NCBI RefSeq assembly: GCF_000271845.1
Contig: NZ_JH719395.1
Coordinates: 124,001 to 188,000 of the forward strand
Length of the DNA stretch: 64,000 nucleotides
Origin: Rhizobium leguminosarum bv. trifolii WSM2297
GTDB lineage: Bacteria > Pseudomonadota > Alphaproteobacteria > Rhizobiales > Rhizobiaceae
Reading direction: 5' to 3'
The notes beneath the pieces were generated by a model. It made no database searches, had not been told where the DNA came from, and saw only the letters and a list, made by a program, of their open reading frames with translations. This document shows, in pieces, positions 34,056 to 42,465 of the stretch; position 1 is the first letter of the stretch; each line of letters opens with the position of its first letter. Made by a program: the position numbers and the translations under genes.

Positions 34056-35264
34056 AATCCGTTTTCTGAGAAATGCCTGCTCCGGCTCCTGCCGGCAGAG
34101 CGACAGCGCCCTCTCATAGGCCGCGATCGCCTCTTCGCGCCGGCCGAGACGGCGCAGGAAATCGGCGCGCGCCGAATGGGCGAGATGATAGGTCTGCAGC
34201 TCTCCGCGCCCCAGAATGGCGTCGACCCGATCCAGTCCCTTCGCCGGCCCTTCCGCCATCGCGATCGCTACGGCGCGATTGAGCTCGACGATCGGCGAGG
34301 GCTGGGCCGCCAGAAGCAGATCGTAGTAGAAGGCGATCCGCCGCCAATCGGTCTCTTCGGCGACCGGCGCCCTGGCATGTTCGGCGGCGATCGCCGCCTG
34401 CAGCGTATAGGTGCCGATCTCTCCCGTCTGCATCGCATGGGAAAGCAGGGCCAGGCCCTCGGCAATCTTCGCATGATCCCAGCGCGAGCGGTCCTGATCG
34501 GCAAGCAGCACCAGCGATCCCTGTTCACCGCTGCGGGCGGAACGGCGAGAATCCTGCAGCAGCATCAGCGCCAGCAGGCCGGAGACGTCGGGATGCGGCA
34601 GCAGAGCCAGAAGCAGCCGTGCCAGCCGTATTGCCTCTGCGGTCAGGTCGGCGCGGACCACGTCTTCACCCGAAGAGGCGGAATAACCTTCGTTGAAGAC
34701 GAGATAGATGACGTGCAGCACCTGGTCGAGCCGTTGAGGCAGCGCCTCGCGGGCAGGCACCTCATAGGGGATATTCGCCGCCCGGATCCTGCCCTTGGCG
34801 CGTACGATCCGCTGGGCGACCGTCGGCGCCGGAATAAGGAAGGCATGGGCGATCTCTTCGGTGGTCAGCCCGCAGATTTCCCGAAGCGCCATCGCCGTCT
34901 GCGCATCGGCAGGGATAGCCGGATGACAGCAGGTGAAGATCAGCCGCAGCATGTCGTCCTCGATCGCTTCCATCTCGCCGATCTCCGTTTCGTCGACGCT
35001 GTAGAGGCTGTCTTCGATATGATGCTGTGAAGCATCGAAACGCGCCCGCCGCCTTATCGTGTCGATCGCCTTGAAGCGCCCGGTGGAAACAAGCCAGGCA
35101 AAGGGATTGCCGGGAACGCCGTCCGCCGGCCATGTCCGCGCGGCAGCGGCAAAGGCATCGTGAAGCGCTTCCTCGGCCCGATCGAAATCGCCGAGCAAGC
35201 GGATCAGCGTCGCTAGCACCCGGCGCGACTGTGTTCTGTAGATGTCCTCGATCAGGTTTTCCAA
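34023..35264 (-). CDS. ECF sigma factor, ECF42-type with C-terminal TPR-like extension
   Basis: 413 residues. Region 2 (about 5-80, with DFDRAEEALHDAFAAA and FKAIDTIRRRAR) and region 4 (about 110-170, LTTEEIAHAFLIPAPTVAQRI) make the sigma part. The remaining 240 residues are a helical TPR-like extension, including ELNRAVAIAM and EAIAAYERAL. This length and the company of DGPF/YCII proteins are the hallmark of group ECF42. No anti-sigma factor is present; control by the C-terminal extension or the DGPF partners is known for the group only in outline. Confidence 0.9.
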   Translation of the reverse strand: MENLIEDIYRTQSRRVLATLIRLLGDFDRAEEALHDAFAAAARTWPADGVPGNPFAWLVSTGRFKAIDTIRRRARFDASQHHIEDSLYSVDETEIGEMEAIEDDMLRLIFTCCHPAIPADAQTAMALREICGLTTEEIAHAFLIPAPTVAQRIVRAKGRIRAANIPYEVPAREALPQRLDQVLHVIYLVFNEGYSASSGEDVVRADLTAEAIRLARLLLALLPHPDVSGLLALMLLQDSRRSARSGEQGSLVLLADQDRSRWDHAKIAEGLALLSHAMQTGEIGTYTLQAAIAAEHARAPVAEETDWRRIAFYYDLLLAAQPSPIVELNRAVAIAMAEGPAKGLDRVDAILGRGELQTYHLAHSARADFLRRLGRREEAIAAYERALSLCRQEPEQAFLRKRISELAATPERQ

Positions 35265-35273
35265 AGGGGTACC

Positions 35274-35633
35274 TCAATCCGGCAGGGTCAGCATCCGCAC
35301 GGGCCTGAGCTCGACCGCGCCAAAACGCGCCGACGGAATCCGCCCTGCAATCTCTTTTGCCGTCGCCGTGTCAGGCGCCTCGATCACGTAGAAACCGGCC
35401 AGATGCTCCTTTGTCTCGACATAGGGGCCGTCGGTCGCAGACAGCGTACTGTTTCGAACCCTCAGCACGGTCGCCTTATCGGGCATCTCGAGCGCATCGG
35501 CATGGACCAGGATACCGTCGCGGCGCAGATCCTCGTCGAAGGCGAAATGCGCTTTGATGAGGTCATCGGTCTCATCAGGCGTCAGCGTGCCGTCGGTATC
35601 CGCGCAATTGTAGATCAGGCACATGTAGCGCAT
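35274..35633 (-). CDS. DGPF/YCII-domain protein (1 of 3)
   Basis: 119 residues, YCII-related ferredoxin-like fold. It begins MRYMCLIYNCAD and has the family motif as DGPYVETKEHLAGFYVIEA. It precedes the ECF42 sigma gene by nine bases and is in the same operon. Such proteins accompany ECF42 sigma factors in many genomes; their biochemical activity is not established. Confidence 0.9.
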   Translation of the reverse strand: MRYMCLIYNCADTDGTLTPDETDDLIKAHFAFDEDLRRDGILVHADALEMPDKATVLRVRNSTLSATDGPYVETKEHLAGFYVIEAPDTATAKEIAGRIPSARFGAVELRPVRMLTLPD

Positions 35634-35636
35634 GGC

Positions 35637-35996
35637 TCAGCACTCCTCGCTGATCGAATAGGCCGGCCGCACCTCGATGGAGCCGTAGCGCGCCACGGGA
35701 AAAGTCGCCGCGATATCAGTTGCCTCGGCCATATCCTTCGCCTCGATCAGCACGAAGCCGCCCAGATGTTCCTTGATTTCGGCAAACGGGCCGTCGGTTG
35801 CCGTCACCGCATTGTTGCGGACCCTGACCGTCATGGCCGTCGAGGGTTCGCGCAGCGCGAGCGCCACCAGCAGGTGGCCGCTGTCGCGCAATCTGTCGTC
35901 GTTGATGATCGAATCCTGCGTGAGCTTTGCGCCTTCCTCGGCGGAGATGGCGCTGATCTTGGCGGTTTCGAACCAGACCTGGCAGAGATATTTCAT
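35637..35996 (-). CDS. DGPF/YCII-domain protein (2 of 3)
   Basis: 119 residues, starts MKYLCQVWFETAK with the motif DGPFAEIKEHLGGFVLIEA near residue 60. Three bases separate it from the previous DGPF gene. It is closer to the third copy, at 36007-36366, than to the first (shared MKYLCQVWF, GHLLVA/GHLIVA and FVLIEAKD). It looks like a tandem duplication. Confidence 0.9.
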   Translation of the reverse strand: MKYLCQVWFETAKISAISAEEGAKLTQDSIINDDRLRDSGHLLVALALREPSTAMTVRVRNNAVTATDGPFAEIKEHLGGFVLIEAKDMAEATDIAATFPVARYGSIEVRPAYSISEEC

Positions 35997-36006
35997 TGCC
36001 GTCTCC

Positions 36007-36366
36007 TCACGCTTGATTGCCGAAAGAATGGATGGGCCTGACCTCGATCGCCCCGAGCTTGGCGAGCGGGATGCCGGCGGCGATGCGGATCGCTTCGTTG
36101 AGATCCTTCGCCTCGATCAGGATGAAGCCGCCGAGCGCCTCCTTGGTTTCGGCGAAGGGGCCGTCCGTCACCGACGTCTCGCCGCTTCGTACCCGGACGG
36201 TCACCGCCGATGTCGGCGGCTGCAGCGCATGGGCGACGATCAGATGCCCGCTTTCGGCAAGCGCCTTGTCATAGTTGAGTGAGTTCGTGCCGAGTTCGGC
36301 CTTTTCCTCTTTCGTCCTGGCGCCGAGCACTGCGCCATCGAACCAGACCTGACAGAGATATTTCAT
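36007..36366 (-). CDS. DGPF/YCII-domain protein (3 of 3)
   Basis: 119 residues, first gene of the sigma-factor operon. The ATG at 36366 is preferred over one nine bases upstream because AGGAAGG is correctly spaced and the other copies also start at MKYLCQVWF or MRYMCLIY. The motif is DGPFAETKEALGGFILIEA. The promoter should lie in 36367-36520. Confidence 0.9.
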   Translation of the reverse strand: MKYLCQVWFDGAVLGARTKEEKAELGTNSLNYDKALAESGHLIVAHALQPPTSAVTVRVRSGETSVTDGPFAETKEALGGFILIEAKDLNEAIRIAAGIPLAKLGAIEVRPIHSFGNQA

Positions 36367-36520
36367 CGCGGGCAACCTTCCTGAACTGTTTCAATAAGCC
36401 TGGACGATCGATCTTCGCGCCTTTCGACAGCGGCGGAAAAAATATTTGTGCGGCCCGGCTGTCGAATTCGCAAGACAGCGCTCGACAAGGCTTCATCGAA
36501 ACCTGTCGAGGAGAACGGCA

Positions 36521-36736
36521 ATGAGTATTCTTGAAATCGCGCTGGCAAGCCAGATATGGGCGCGCCGCCACGAGAAGCGTCAGTCGGAGTTCGACGAAGG
36601 TGACGGGCTGAAAGTTCTCCAGCGCACCGCTTTCGCCTTCGTCGCCTTTACCCTGCTGATATCAGGGCTGAACCTAGCCGCCGGCAGACCGCAGGTGGTT
36701 GCGCAGCAACCGGCAACCATCGTCGCCGGCAGGTGA
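36521..36736 (+). CDS. Small single-pass membrane protein, unrecognised
   Basis: 71 residues starting MSILEIALASQIWARR after GAGGAGAAC. One hydrophobic segment (about 37-55, TAFAFVAFTLLISGLNLAAG) follows a charged N-terminus. No family is recognised. It is divergent from the DGPF/sigma operon and convergent with amn, so it may be coexpressed with the sigma operon. Confidence 0.65.
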   Translation: MSILEIALASQIWARRHEKRQSEFDEGDGLKVLQRTAFAFVAFTLLISGLNLAAGRPQVVAQQPATIVAGR

Positions 36737-36747
36737 GGAAACGGCGC

Positions 36748-38250
36748 CTATTGGAAGGCCGTTTCGAAGAAGCTGCGCAGCTTGCGCGAATGCAGCGCTT
36801 CCTTCGGCATGGCGGCCAGCTTCTGCACCGCGCGGATGCCGATCTGCAGATGCTGGTTGACCTGCGTGCGATAAAAGGCCGTCGCCATACCCGGCAGCTT
36901 CAATTCGCCGTGCAGCGGCTTGTCGGAGACGCAGAGCAGGGTGCCGTAGGGCACGCGGAAGCGGAAGCCGTTGGCGGCGATCGTTGCCGATTCCATGTCG
37001 AGCGCGATCGCTCGCGCCTGGGAAAGCCGCTTCACCGGCCCGCGCTGGTCGCGCAGTTCCCAGTTGCGGTTGTCGATCGTGCCGACGGTGCCGGTGCGCA
37101 TGATGCGTTTCAGCTCGAAACCCTCGTAGCCGGTGATTTCGGCAACGGCTGCTTCCAGCGCCACCTGCACTTCGGCGAGCGCCGGGATCGGCACCCAGAC
37201 CGGCAGGTCGTCATCGAGCACATGGTCTTCGCGCATATAGGCATGGGCAAGCACATAGTCGCCGAGCCGCTGGCTGTTGCGAAGACCGGCGCAATGGCCG
37301 AGCATCAGCCAGGCATGCGGGCGCAGCACGGCGACGTGGTCGGTGATCGTCTTGGCGTTGGAGGGGCCGACGCCGATATTGATCATGGTGATCCCGGCAT
37401 GGCCCTTCTTCTTCAGGTGGTAGGCCGGCATCTGCGGCAGGCGGGTCAGCGCCGCGTCCGTTTCCGGCGCGCTCGAGCCGGGTAGGGTGACGATGTTGCC
37501 GGGCTCGACGAAGGCGGTATAGCCGTCGCCGCCCTCCACCATCAGCTTGCGCGCCCAGCTGCAGAATTCGTCGATATAGAACTGGTAGTTGGTGAACAGC
37601 ACGAAATTCTGAAAATGCTCGGCATGCGTCGCCGTATAATGCGACAGTCGGGCGAGCGAATAGTCGATGCGTTGCGCAGTGAACGGTGCAAGCGGTGAGG
37701 GCTCTCCCGGCGGCGGGATATATTCGCCATTGGCGATTTCGTCATCGGTGGTGTTGAGGTCGGGCGTATCGAAAATATCGCGCATCGGAATGTCGATGAA
37801 AGCGTTGGTCGATGCCTCGACATGCGCACCCTCGCCGAAAGCGAAGTGCAAGGGGATCGGCGTCGTCGATTCCGAGACGATGACCGGAACATTGTGGCTC
37901 TTTACCAAGAGCGCCAGCTGCTCCTTCAAGTAATGCTTGAAGAGCTTCGGCCGGGTGACTGTCGTCGTATAGATGCCCGGTGCCGTGACATGGCCGTAGG
38001 AAAGGCGCGAATCGACATGGCCGAAGCTTGTCGTCTCGATGCTGACCTGCGGATAGAAAGCGCGGTAGCGCGAGGAGATCGGAGCGCCCTGCGCAAGCTC
38101 GTTGAAGCTGTTGATCAGGAACGCCGTATTGCGCTCGTAAAGCGCTGTCAGCACTTCCACCGCCTTGGCGGGATCATCAAAGCTTTGCGGCTGGAAAGGG
38201 GGTGGTGAGGATATATCGAGCGGCGACAAGGGGGAGATTCGTTTGTTCAT
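36748..38250 (-). CDS. amn: AMP nucleosidase
   Basis: 500 residues. It splits AMP to adenine and ribose-5-phosphate and so adjusts the adenylate pool. The N-terminal AMP_N domain (about 25-185, YRAFYPQVSIE and SYGHVTAPGIYTTTVTRP) is followed by a PNP/UDP phosphorylase-type domain (about 280-470) with MINIGVGPSNAKTITDHVAVLRP, LGHCAGLR and LDMESATIAANGFRFRVPYGT, where the Glu contacts the ribose. Length is typical. It stands alone, 11 bp from the convergent small membrane protein. Confidence 0.95.
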   Translation of the reverse strand: MNKRISPLSPLDISSPPPFQPQSFDDPAKAVEVLTALYERNTAFLINSFNELAQGAPISSRYRAFYPQVSIETTSFGHVDSRLSYGHVTAPGIYTTTVTRPKLFKHYLKEQLALLVKSHNVPVIVSESTTPIPLHFAFGEGAHVEASTNAFIDIPMRDIFDTPDLNTTDDEIANGEYIPPPGEPSPLAPFTAQRIDYSLARLSHYTATHAEHFQNFVLFTNYQFYIDEFCSWARKLMVEGGDGYTAFVEPGNIVTLPGSSAPETDAALTRLPQMPAYHLKKKGHAGITMINIGVGPSNAKTITDHVAVLRPHAWLMLGHCAGLRNSQRLGDYVLAHAYMREDHVLDDDLPVWVPIPALAEVQVALEAAVAEITGYEGFELKRIMRTGTVGTIDNRNWELRDQRGPVKRLSQARAIALDMESATIAANGFRFRVPYGTLLCVSDKPLHGELKLPGMATAFYRTQVNQHLQIGIRAVQKLAAMPKEALHSRKLRSFFETAFQ

Positions 38251-38337
38251 GACGCATTATAGAGAGTTGTTTTTGACAAGCAAACGACGCGCGCGGGCGG
38301 AATCCGATTATTTTATCCTCTTTGGTGTCGGATACTG

Positions 38338-38517
38338 TCACTGCACCGATGGCGCGCAGAAAGTGCCGTTTTTCTCCAGGCAGGTATAGCTCGCCCCGAA
38401 ATGCGACTGGGCGCCACCGCCGCCATTATGCACCACCACCGCCGAAAAGGTGATCGCGAAGATCGCCGCAAACAGTGTGATAATGCTGAACCGTCTTGCC
38501 AGAATATACATGTCCAT
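38338..38517 (-). CDS. Small membrane or secreted protein, unrecognised
   Basis: 59 residues starting MDMYILARRFSIITLF, with a hydrophobic helix to about residue 28, a Gly-rich stretch NGGGGAQSHFG and two Cys (YTCLEKNGTFC) that could form a disulfide. ATG at 38517 has AAGG close upstream. No family is recognised. The helix could be an uncleaved signal or a membrane anchor. Confidence 0.6.
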   Translation of the reverse strand: MDMYILARRFSIITLFAAIFAITFSAVVVHNGGGGAQSHFGASYTCLEKNGTFCAPSVQ

Positions 38518-38641
38518 CGCCTTGCCCCCGATACGCAACTCTATCGCGACAAGAGTTTTGCCATGGGACGGCTGAATGGGTGCTGAGATACCGGTTCATC
38601 CACCGTTCATAGAAGTCAGCCGGCTAACGGCTCCGGAAAGC

Positions 38642-38677
38642 GCGCATAGCATGCCGAGACGTCGGCATGCTATGCGC
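38642..38677. repeat. Perfect 16-bp inverted repeat
   Basis: GCGCATAGCATGCCGA and its exact complement are separated by only GACG. It stands 33 bp after the DUF2147 stop codon on the minus strand, and no T-run follows. It is a strong RNA hairpin, possibly a terminator or a mobile palindrome. The rest of 38518-38710 shows nothing. Confidence 0.75.
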
Positions 38678-38710
38678 TCCTATTGCGGTTGTGCATGCGT
38701 ATCTAAGACC

Positions 38711-39049
38711 TCAGAGCCGCGTCCAAGTCTGTGACTTGCAGAGAACCTTCATCACGCAGCCCTGCATCCGCAGCGAATTGCCGGAAATCTTGCCCGAGCC
38801 GCTATAGGTCTTGTCGGCGGCCGGGTCGGTGATCTCTCCGGCATAGCTGCCGCCGGTTCCCGCAAGCGTGCCGATCTTCCGCCCGGCATATTTGCCGGTC
38901 TTCAATATCACGCAATAACTGCCGCCGCAGGAGGCGATCACCGCCGTATCGCCGGCCGCCGTCTTCCAGCTGCCGACGATCGGCTCCTCTGCGTGAACTG
39001 AGCCTGCGATCATAGCGATGGCGCTGGCGAGAACGAAGCTGCGGATCAT
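38711..39049 (-). CDS. DUF2147-type secreted protein
   Basis: 112 residues: signal peptide MIRSFVLASAIAMIAGSVHA, then a small beta-rich domain starting EEPIVGSWKTAAGD and ending in GCVMKVLCKSQTWTRL with two Cys, as in DUF2147 proteins. The ATG at 39049 follows ATGGAGGAAAAG, which fits well; the long upstream open frame has no coding look. Function unknown; periplasmic location expected. Confidence 0.85.
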   Translation of the reverse strand: MIRSFVLASAIAMIAGSVHAEEPIVGSWKTAAGDTAVIASCGGSYCVILKTGKYAGRKIGTLAGTGGSYAGEITDPAADKTYSGSGKISGNSLRMQGCVMKVLCKSQTWTRL

Positions 39050-39494
39050 CTTTTCCTCCATGATGTCCCTGATCGGGCGCGAAATTAACTGACGCGAACG
39101 TAAAGGTAAATATGCATGATTTTTTTCCATGGCGGCGCCCGAAAGGTGCTGAGAAGCCATCCTGCTTGGGCCTCTCAAAATATCGGGGGCTGATTTCATG
39201 ATGAACGATCCCTTTATTTTCAAATCTGAATCTTTCGTAAAATTCGAGCGAAAGTCCTTAAGTCGCAAGGCATCTGATGTTTAACAAAAACCCAAATTTA
39301 CCAAGCATTTGCACTTTGTTTGTCTCAAATTAATCATGGATTTTAGGCGTTTTTTGAAAGCCGTGCGGCATAGTGAACCCATCGAACGAGCGGGGCAAAC
39401 CCGCCGGACCGCAAGGGCCGCAAGCCGCGATAGACGGCAAGGCCCGGAGGTAAAACAGGGTAAGTCATAAACAGGCTAAACAGGGATAAAACCG
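39050..39494. other. Long intergenic region, two compositions
   Basis: 445 bp between divergent genes. The part 39100-39350 is AT-rich and should carry the promoters; it includes CTTTCG...CGAAAG near 39228-39254. The part 39370-39460 is GC-rich with short stems (CGGGGCAAACCCG, GGCCGCAAGCC) and reads like a structured RNA leader of the SEL1 gene or a small RNA. No ORF with a convincing start is seen. Confidence 0.45.
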
Positions 39495-39761
39495 ATGGCA
39501 CGCTTTGAAATGCACGATGCTGAAACGGCCACCATGGGTGGCGACAACAGCGCCGATGTCTTCTGTGAAATGGGTCTGATGTATGCGACCGGCCGCGGCT
39601 GCGAAGTCGATCTGGTCGCAGCCCACAAATGGCTGAACATCGCCGCAATCAAGGGCAACGACCGCGCCGCCGAGCTTCGTGCGGATGTGGCCGCCGCCAT
39701 GGACAAGATGCAGATCGTGGCGGCGCTGCGCGCCGCCCGCGAGTGGATGACGGTCCACTGA
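39495..39761 (+). CDS. Small SEL1-repeat protein
   Basis: 88 residues with one SEL1-type helical repeat, ADVFCEMGLMYATGRGCEVDLVAAHKWLNIAAIKGN, followed by a second partial helix pair. SEL1 repeats mediate protein contacts. Only 1-2 repeats fit, so this is likely an adaptor or partner of a larger complex. ATG 39495 has AGGGAT upstream. It is alone and followed by a terminator. Confidence 0.8.
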   Translation: MARFEMHDAETATMGGDNSADVFCEMGLMYATGRGCEVDLVAAHKWLNIAAIKGNDRAAELRADVAAAMDKMQIVAALRAAREWMTVH

Positions 39762-39849
39762 GATCGTCTTCGATCGATCGACACAAATAACAACCTCGGA
39801 AAGAGGGGAGCTGGCGGGCGCTTTCGACGCGGCCGACGCCGGGAGAAGA

Positions 39850-39893
39850 GAACCGCGACCGGATCCTCCACCGGCCGCGGTTCCTGCTGTTTT
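39850..39893 (+). terminator. Rho-independent terminator after the SEL1 gene
   Basis: GAACCGCGACCGG pairs with CCGGCCGCGGTTC around an 8-base loop, followed by CTGCTGTTTT. One A-C mismatch in the stem. It stands 88 bp after the SEL1 stop codon. Confidence 0.72.
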
Positions 39894-39907
39894 ACATCAA
39901 AGAGTGA

Positions 39908-39955
39908 GAGCATGATGTCGCCCGAAAACCGCTGACAGTTTTCGGCATCATGCTC
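39908..39955. repeat. Palindromic intergenic repeat
   Basis: GAGCATGATG...CCGAAAAC is mirrored by GTTTTCGG CATCATGCTC, with a 4-base bulge in the left arm. It ends two bases before the stop codon of the aminotransferase gene on the minus strand. The motif is one I recall as common between rhizobial genes; it may also terminate that transcript. Confidence 0.65.
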
Positions 39956-39957
39956 CA

Positions 39958-41070
39958 TCAGCCGATTTGTTTCAGCACCTGCGGCAGCGCCTCTTCAAAC
40001 AGCGCCATATCCGCCTCCGGCCCGACGCTGACGCGAACGCAGCGATTGAGCGGCGCCACGCCCGGCATGCGGATGAAGACGCCACGTTCCATCAGCCCGT
40101 CGACGATTGCCCGTGCATAGGCGCCGTCGCGGCCGGCGTCGATCGCCACGAAATTCGTCGCCGAGGGCAGGGGCTCAAGACCGTTGGCGCGGGCGATGCC
40201 GACGATCCGGTTGCGCGCCGCATGGATTTTCCCGACCACTTCGGTGAGATAGGCCTGGTCCTTTAGGGCGGCGAGCGCTGCCGCCGTCGCCAGCCGGTTC
40301 ATGCCGAAATGATTGCGGATCTTGTCGAAGGCCTGCGCTGTTCCGGCCGTCGAGATCACATAGCCGGTGCGTGAGCCGGCCAGTCCGTAGGCCTTCGAGA
40401 AGGTGCGGGTGCGAACGACGTTCGGCAGCTCGATCAGCGAGGCGATCGACGGCAGCGACCCTGCCGGCCCGGTCTCGCTATAGGCTTCGTCGAGCACCAT
40501 CAGCGTCGTCTCGGGCAGCGCCCGGGCGAAAGCAACAATGCTGTCGGCATCCCACCAGCTTCCCATCGGATTGTCGGGATTGGCGAAATAAACGAGCGGC
40601 GCATTCTCCCGCTTGACGGCATCGAGCAGGCCGGCGAGATCCTCGCGGTCGTTGGCGTAGGGAACGCTCACCAGCCGGCCGCCGAAGCCGGCGACGTGGA
40701 AATTGAAGGTCGGATAGGCACCGAGCGAGGTGACGACGGGCGCGCCGGGTTCGATCACCAGCCGGACGATCTGGCCGAGCAACTCGTCGATGCCGCTGCC
40801 GATGGCGATATTGGCGGCCGAGACGCCGAGATGGTCTCCAAGCGCTTGCCGGAGCGCGAAATTCTCCGGGTCATTGTATTTCCAGATATTGCCGGCCTCC
40901 TCGCGCATTGCCGCAAACACCGATGGGGCGGGGCCGAAGCCGTTCTCATTGGCGCCGATGCGAGCCGAAACGGCAAGTCCGCGCTGGCGCTCGATGGCCT
41001 CGGGACCGACGAAAGGAACTGTGGAGGGCAGGGCGCCGACAATAAAGGTGAAGCGCGAAAAGGCGGACAT
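39958..41070 (-). CDS. HisC-like class I/II aminotransferase
   Basis: 370-residue PLP enzyme of the histidinol-phosphate aminotransferase family. The sequence shows ANENGFGPAP, GSGIDELL, YFANPDNPMGSW, LDEAYSE and the PLP Lys in RTFSKAYGLAGSRTGY, then FIRMPGVAPLNRCVRVSVG at the end. There is no his gene nearby, so it may instead use aromatic or other amino acids. The ATG at 41070 gives a family-like N-terminus; the frame is open to 41136. Confidence 0.85.
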   Translation of the reverse strand: MSAFSRFTFIVGALPSTVPFVGPEAIERQRGLAVSARIGANENGFGPAPSVFAAMREEAGNIWKYNDPENFALRQALGDHLGVSAANIAIGSGIDELLGQIVRLVIEPGAPVVTSLGAYPTFNFHVAGFGGRLVSVPYANDREDLAGLLDAVKRENAPLVYFANPDNPMGSWWDADSIVAFARALPETTLMVLDEAYSETGPAGSLPSIASLIELPNVVRTRTFSKAYGLAGSRTGYVISTAGTAQAFDKIRNHFGMNRLATAAALAALKDQAYLTEVVGKIHAARNRIVGIARANGLEPLPSATNFVAIDAGRDGAYARAIVDGLMERGVFIRMPGVAPLNRCVRVSVGPEADMALFEEALPQVLKQIG

Positions 41071-41174
41071 GCGAAGGCGGTTTCCCGGATATATTGACGA
41101 TCGGCGCAACAATAGGCCCGGGCACCGCCGACGCAAGCAAGATTATTTCTGCAACCAACTGGCTGTCGGGCTAT

Positions 41175-41576
41175 TCACGCCCGGAAGATCGGCGCCCGCC
41201 GGGCGGCGATGGCTTCCATGTTGCCGACAAGGAAATCGGTGCGGACGACGCGGCGCAGAACCTCGGGGTCCATGATGTTGATGAACCGCACTCCGATGCG
41301 TTCCTTGTGGCGGTAGACCTCGGCGCAGCCGATCCGGTAGGCGAGGCCGAGAATGTTGAGATAATAATGTTTCGGCAGACCGGCGGTGGTCGACACGACG
41401 AAGGTGGCGCCGCCCTGCGAGATATCGATGATCTCGGCGCTGCGCATCGAGACGCCGGTGAGGCACGGCCGGACGGCGACGATGCGGGCGGGCCGCTTGA
41501 CGCTAAATTCTTCCCAGCGCAGGTCGTAGACAGCGGACTTGACCGTCGCAAGGTGTGTGGCGCGGAGCATAGTCAT
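41175..41576 (-). CDS. PilZ-domain protein
   Basis: 133 residues, mostly one PilZ domain, a c-di-GMP receptor fold. EEFSVKRPARIVAV supplies Arg residues near the usual RxxxR site and IIDISQGGATFVV gives the DxSxxG signature. ATG 41576 follows GGAGAATGTAAG. It could link c-di-GMP to motility, cellulose or attachment; the host-attachment gene is 370 bp away on the other strand. Confidence 0.85.
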   Translation of the reverse strand: MTMLRATHLATVKSAVYDLRWEEFSVKRPARIVAVRPCLTGVSMRSAEIIDISQGGATFVVSTTAGLPKHYYLNILGLAYRIGCAEVYRHKERIGVRFINIMDPEVLRRVVRTDFLVGNMEAIAARRAPIFRA

Positions 41577-41948
41577 CTTACATTCTCCGTCAGTCAGGGC
41601 ACATTTGGGGTTCTTGCTCCAGCCAACGTCACATGAATGTTTTGCACATTCGTCAAAGATAAAATGACAATTTTAACGAGTTTAAATTTTGTTCCCAAGC
41701 GGGACGCCTGATGTGCATTATCGGGACGCGAGCTTAGCTTCCAGCTCCAAGGCAAATGGTGCCGGCATAGGCGAACAGCGCTGTTTTCCTCGTCGATCTC
41801 TCGAACCTGCTTTCGACGCAGAAGAGGCCGCCCCGATCGCCGCCGTCCGATTTCGGCGCAATTTTTCCCGAACTCTTTCAATTGCCGGGCGTTCTGCCTT
41901 GATCGATGACGCACGGCGCGCTTCGAATGACGACGCGAGGAGTTGAAA
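41577..41948. other. Intergenic region between divergent genes
   Basis: 372 bp between the PilZ gene and the host-attachment gene. The part 41620-41700 is AT-rich and promoter-like. I see no gene, repeat or named site. Confidence 0.5.
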
Positions 41949-42395
41949 ATGACCAACGTCAAAATCCCTTGGGAATCATGGGTCGTGGTCTGCGACGGAG
42001 CCAAGGCTCTGATCATGCAGAATGCCGGCGATGCCCAGCTGATGAACCTGAAGGTGCTGGAAACCCTGACGCAGCCGAGCACGCCGGATCGCGAGATTGG
42101 CGCCGACAAGCCTGGCCGGACCCATGCAGCAGACGGCTTCAGCCGCAGCGCTGTCGAGGAGACCAGCTGGCAGGACCAGGCCGAAGCCGAATTTCTGAAA
42201 CAGGTCGCGGAAAAGCTCGACGAGTTGGTACAGGAAAAGAGCGCCCGTCGCATCGTCGTCGTTGCACCGCCGAAAGCGCTCGGCACATTGCGGCCGGCGC
42301 TCCGCGCCGATACGCAGGCCGCGATCACCGCTGAGGTGGCGAAGGATTATACCAATATGCCGGTCGACGAAATCCAGCGGCATCTCGCTGCCTGA
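41949..42395 (+). CDS. Host attachment family protein
   Basis: 148 residues of the Host_attach family (PF10116 type), first named from an Agrobacterium attachment gene. The protein starts KIPWESWVVVCDGAKALI and has RRIVVVAPPKALGTLRPAL followed by DYTNMPVDEIQRHL, typical of the family and related to eRF1/RNase-like folds. ATG 41949 follows GAGGAG. No signal peptide, so it is cytoplasmic despite the name; the biochemical role is unknown. Confidence 0.88.
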   Translation: MTNVKIPWESWVVVCDGAKALIMQNAGDAQLMNLKVLETLTQPSTPDREIGADKPGRTHAADGFSRSAVEETSWQDQAEAEFLKQVAEKLDELVQEKSARRIVVVAPPKALGTLRPALRADTQAAITAEVAKDYTNMPVDEIQRHLAA

Positions 42396-42434
42396 GGCGG
42401 CAAGCCGATCTCCCAGAAAACAAAGGTATAGATG

Positions 42435-42461
42435 AAACGCGGGTCTTACGGCCCGCGTTTT
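42435..42461. terminator. Bidirectional hairpin terminator
   Basis: AAACGCGGG and CCCGCGTTT form a 9-bp stem around TCTTACGG, with a following T and matching A-rich side. It is placed between the convergent host-attachment and LysR genes. Confidence 0.8.
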
Positions 42462-42465
42462 CGCG

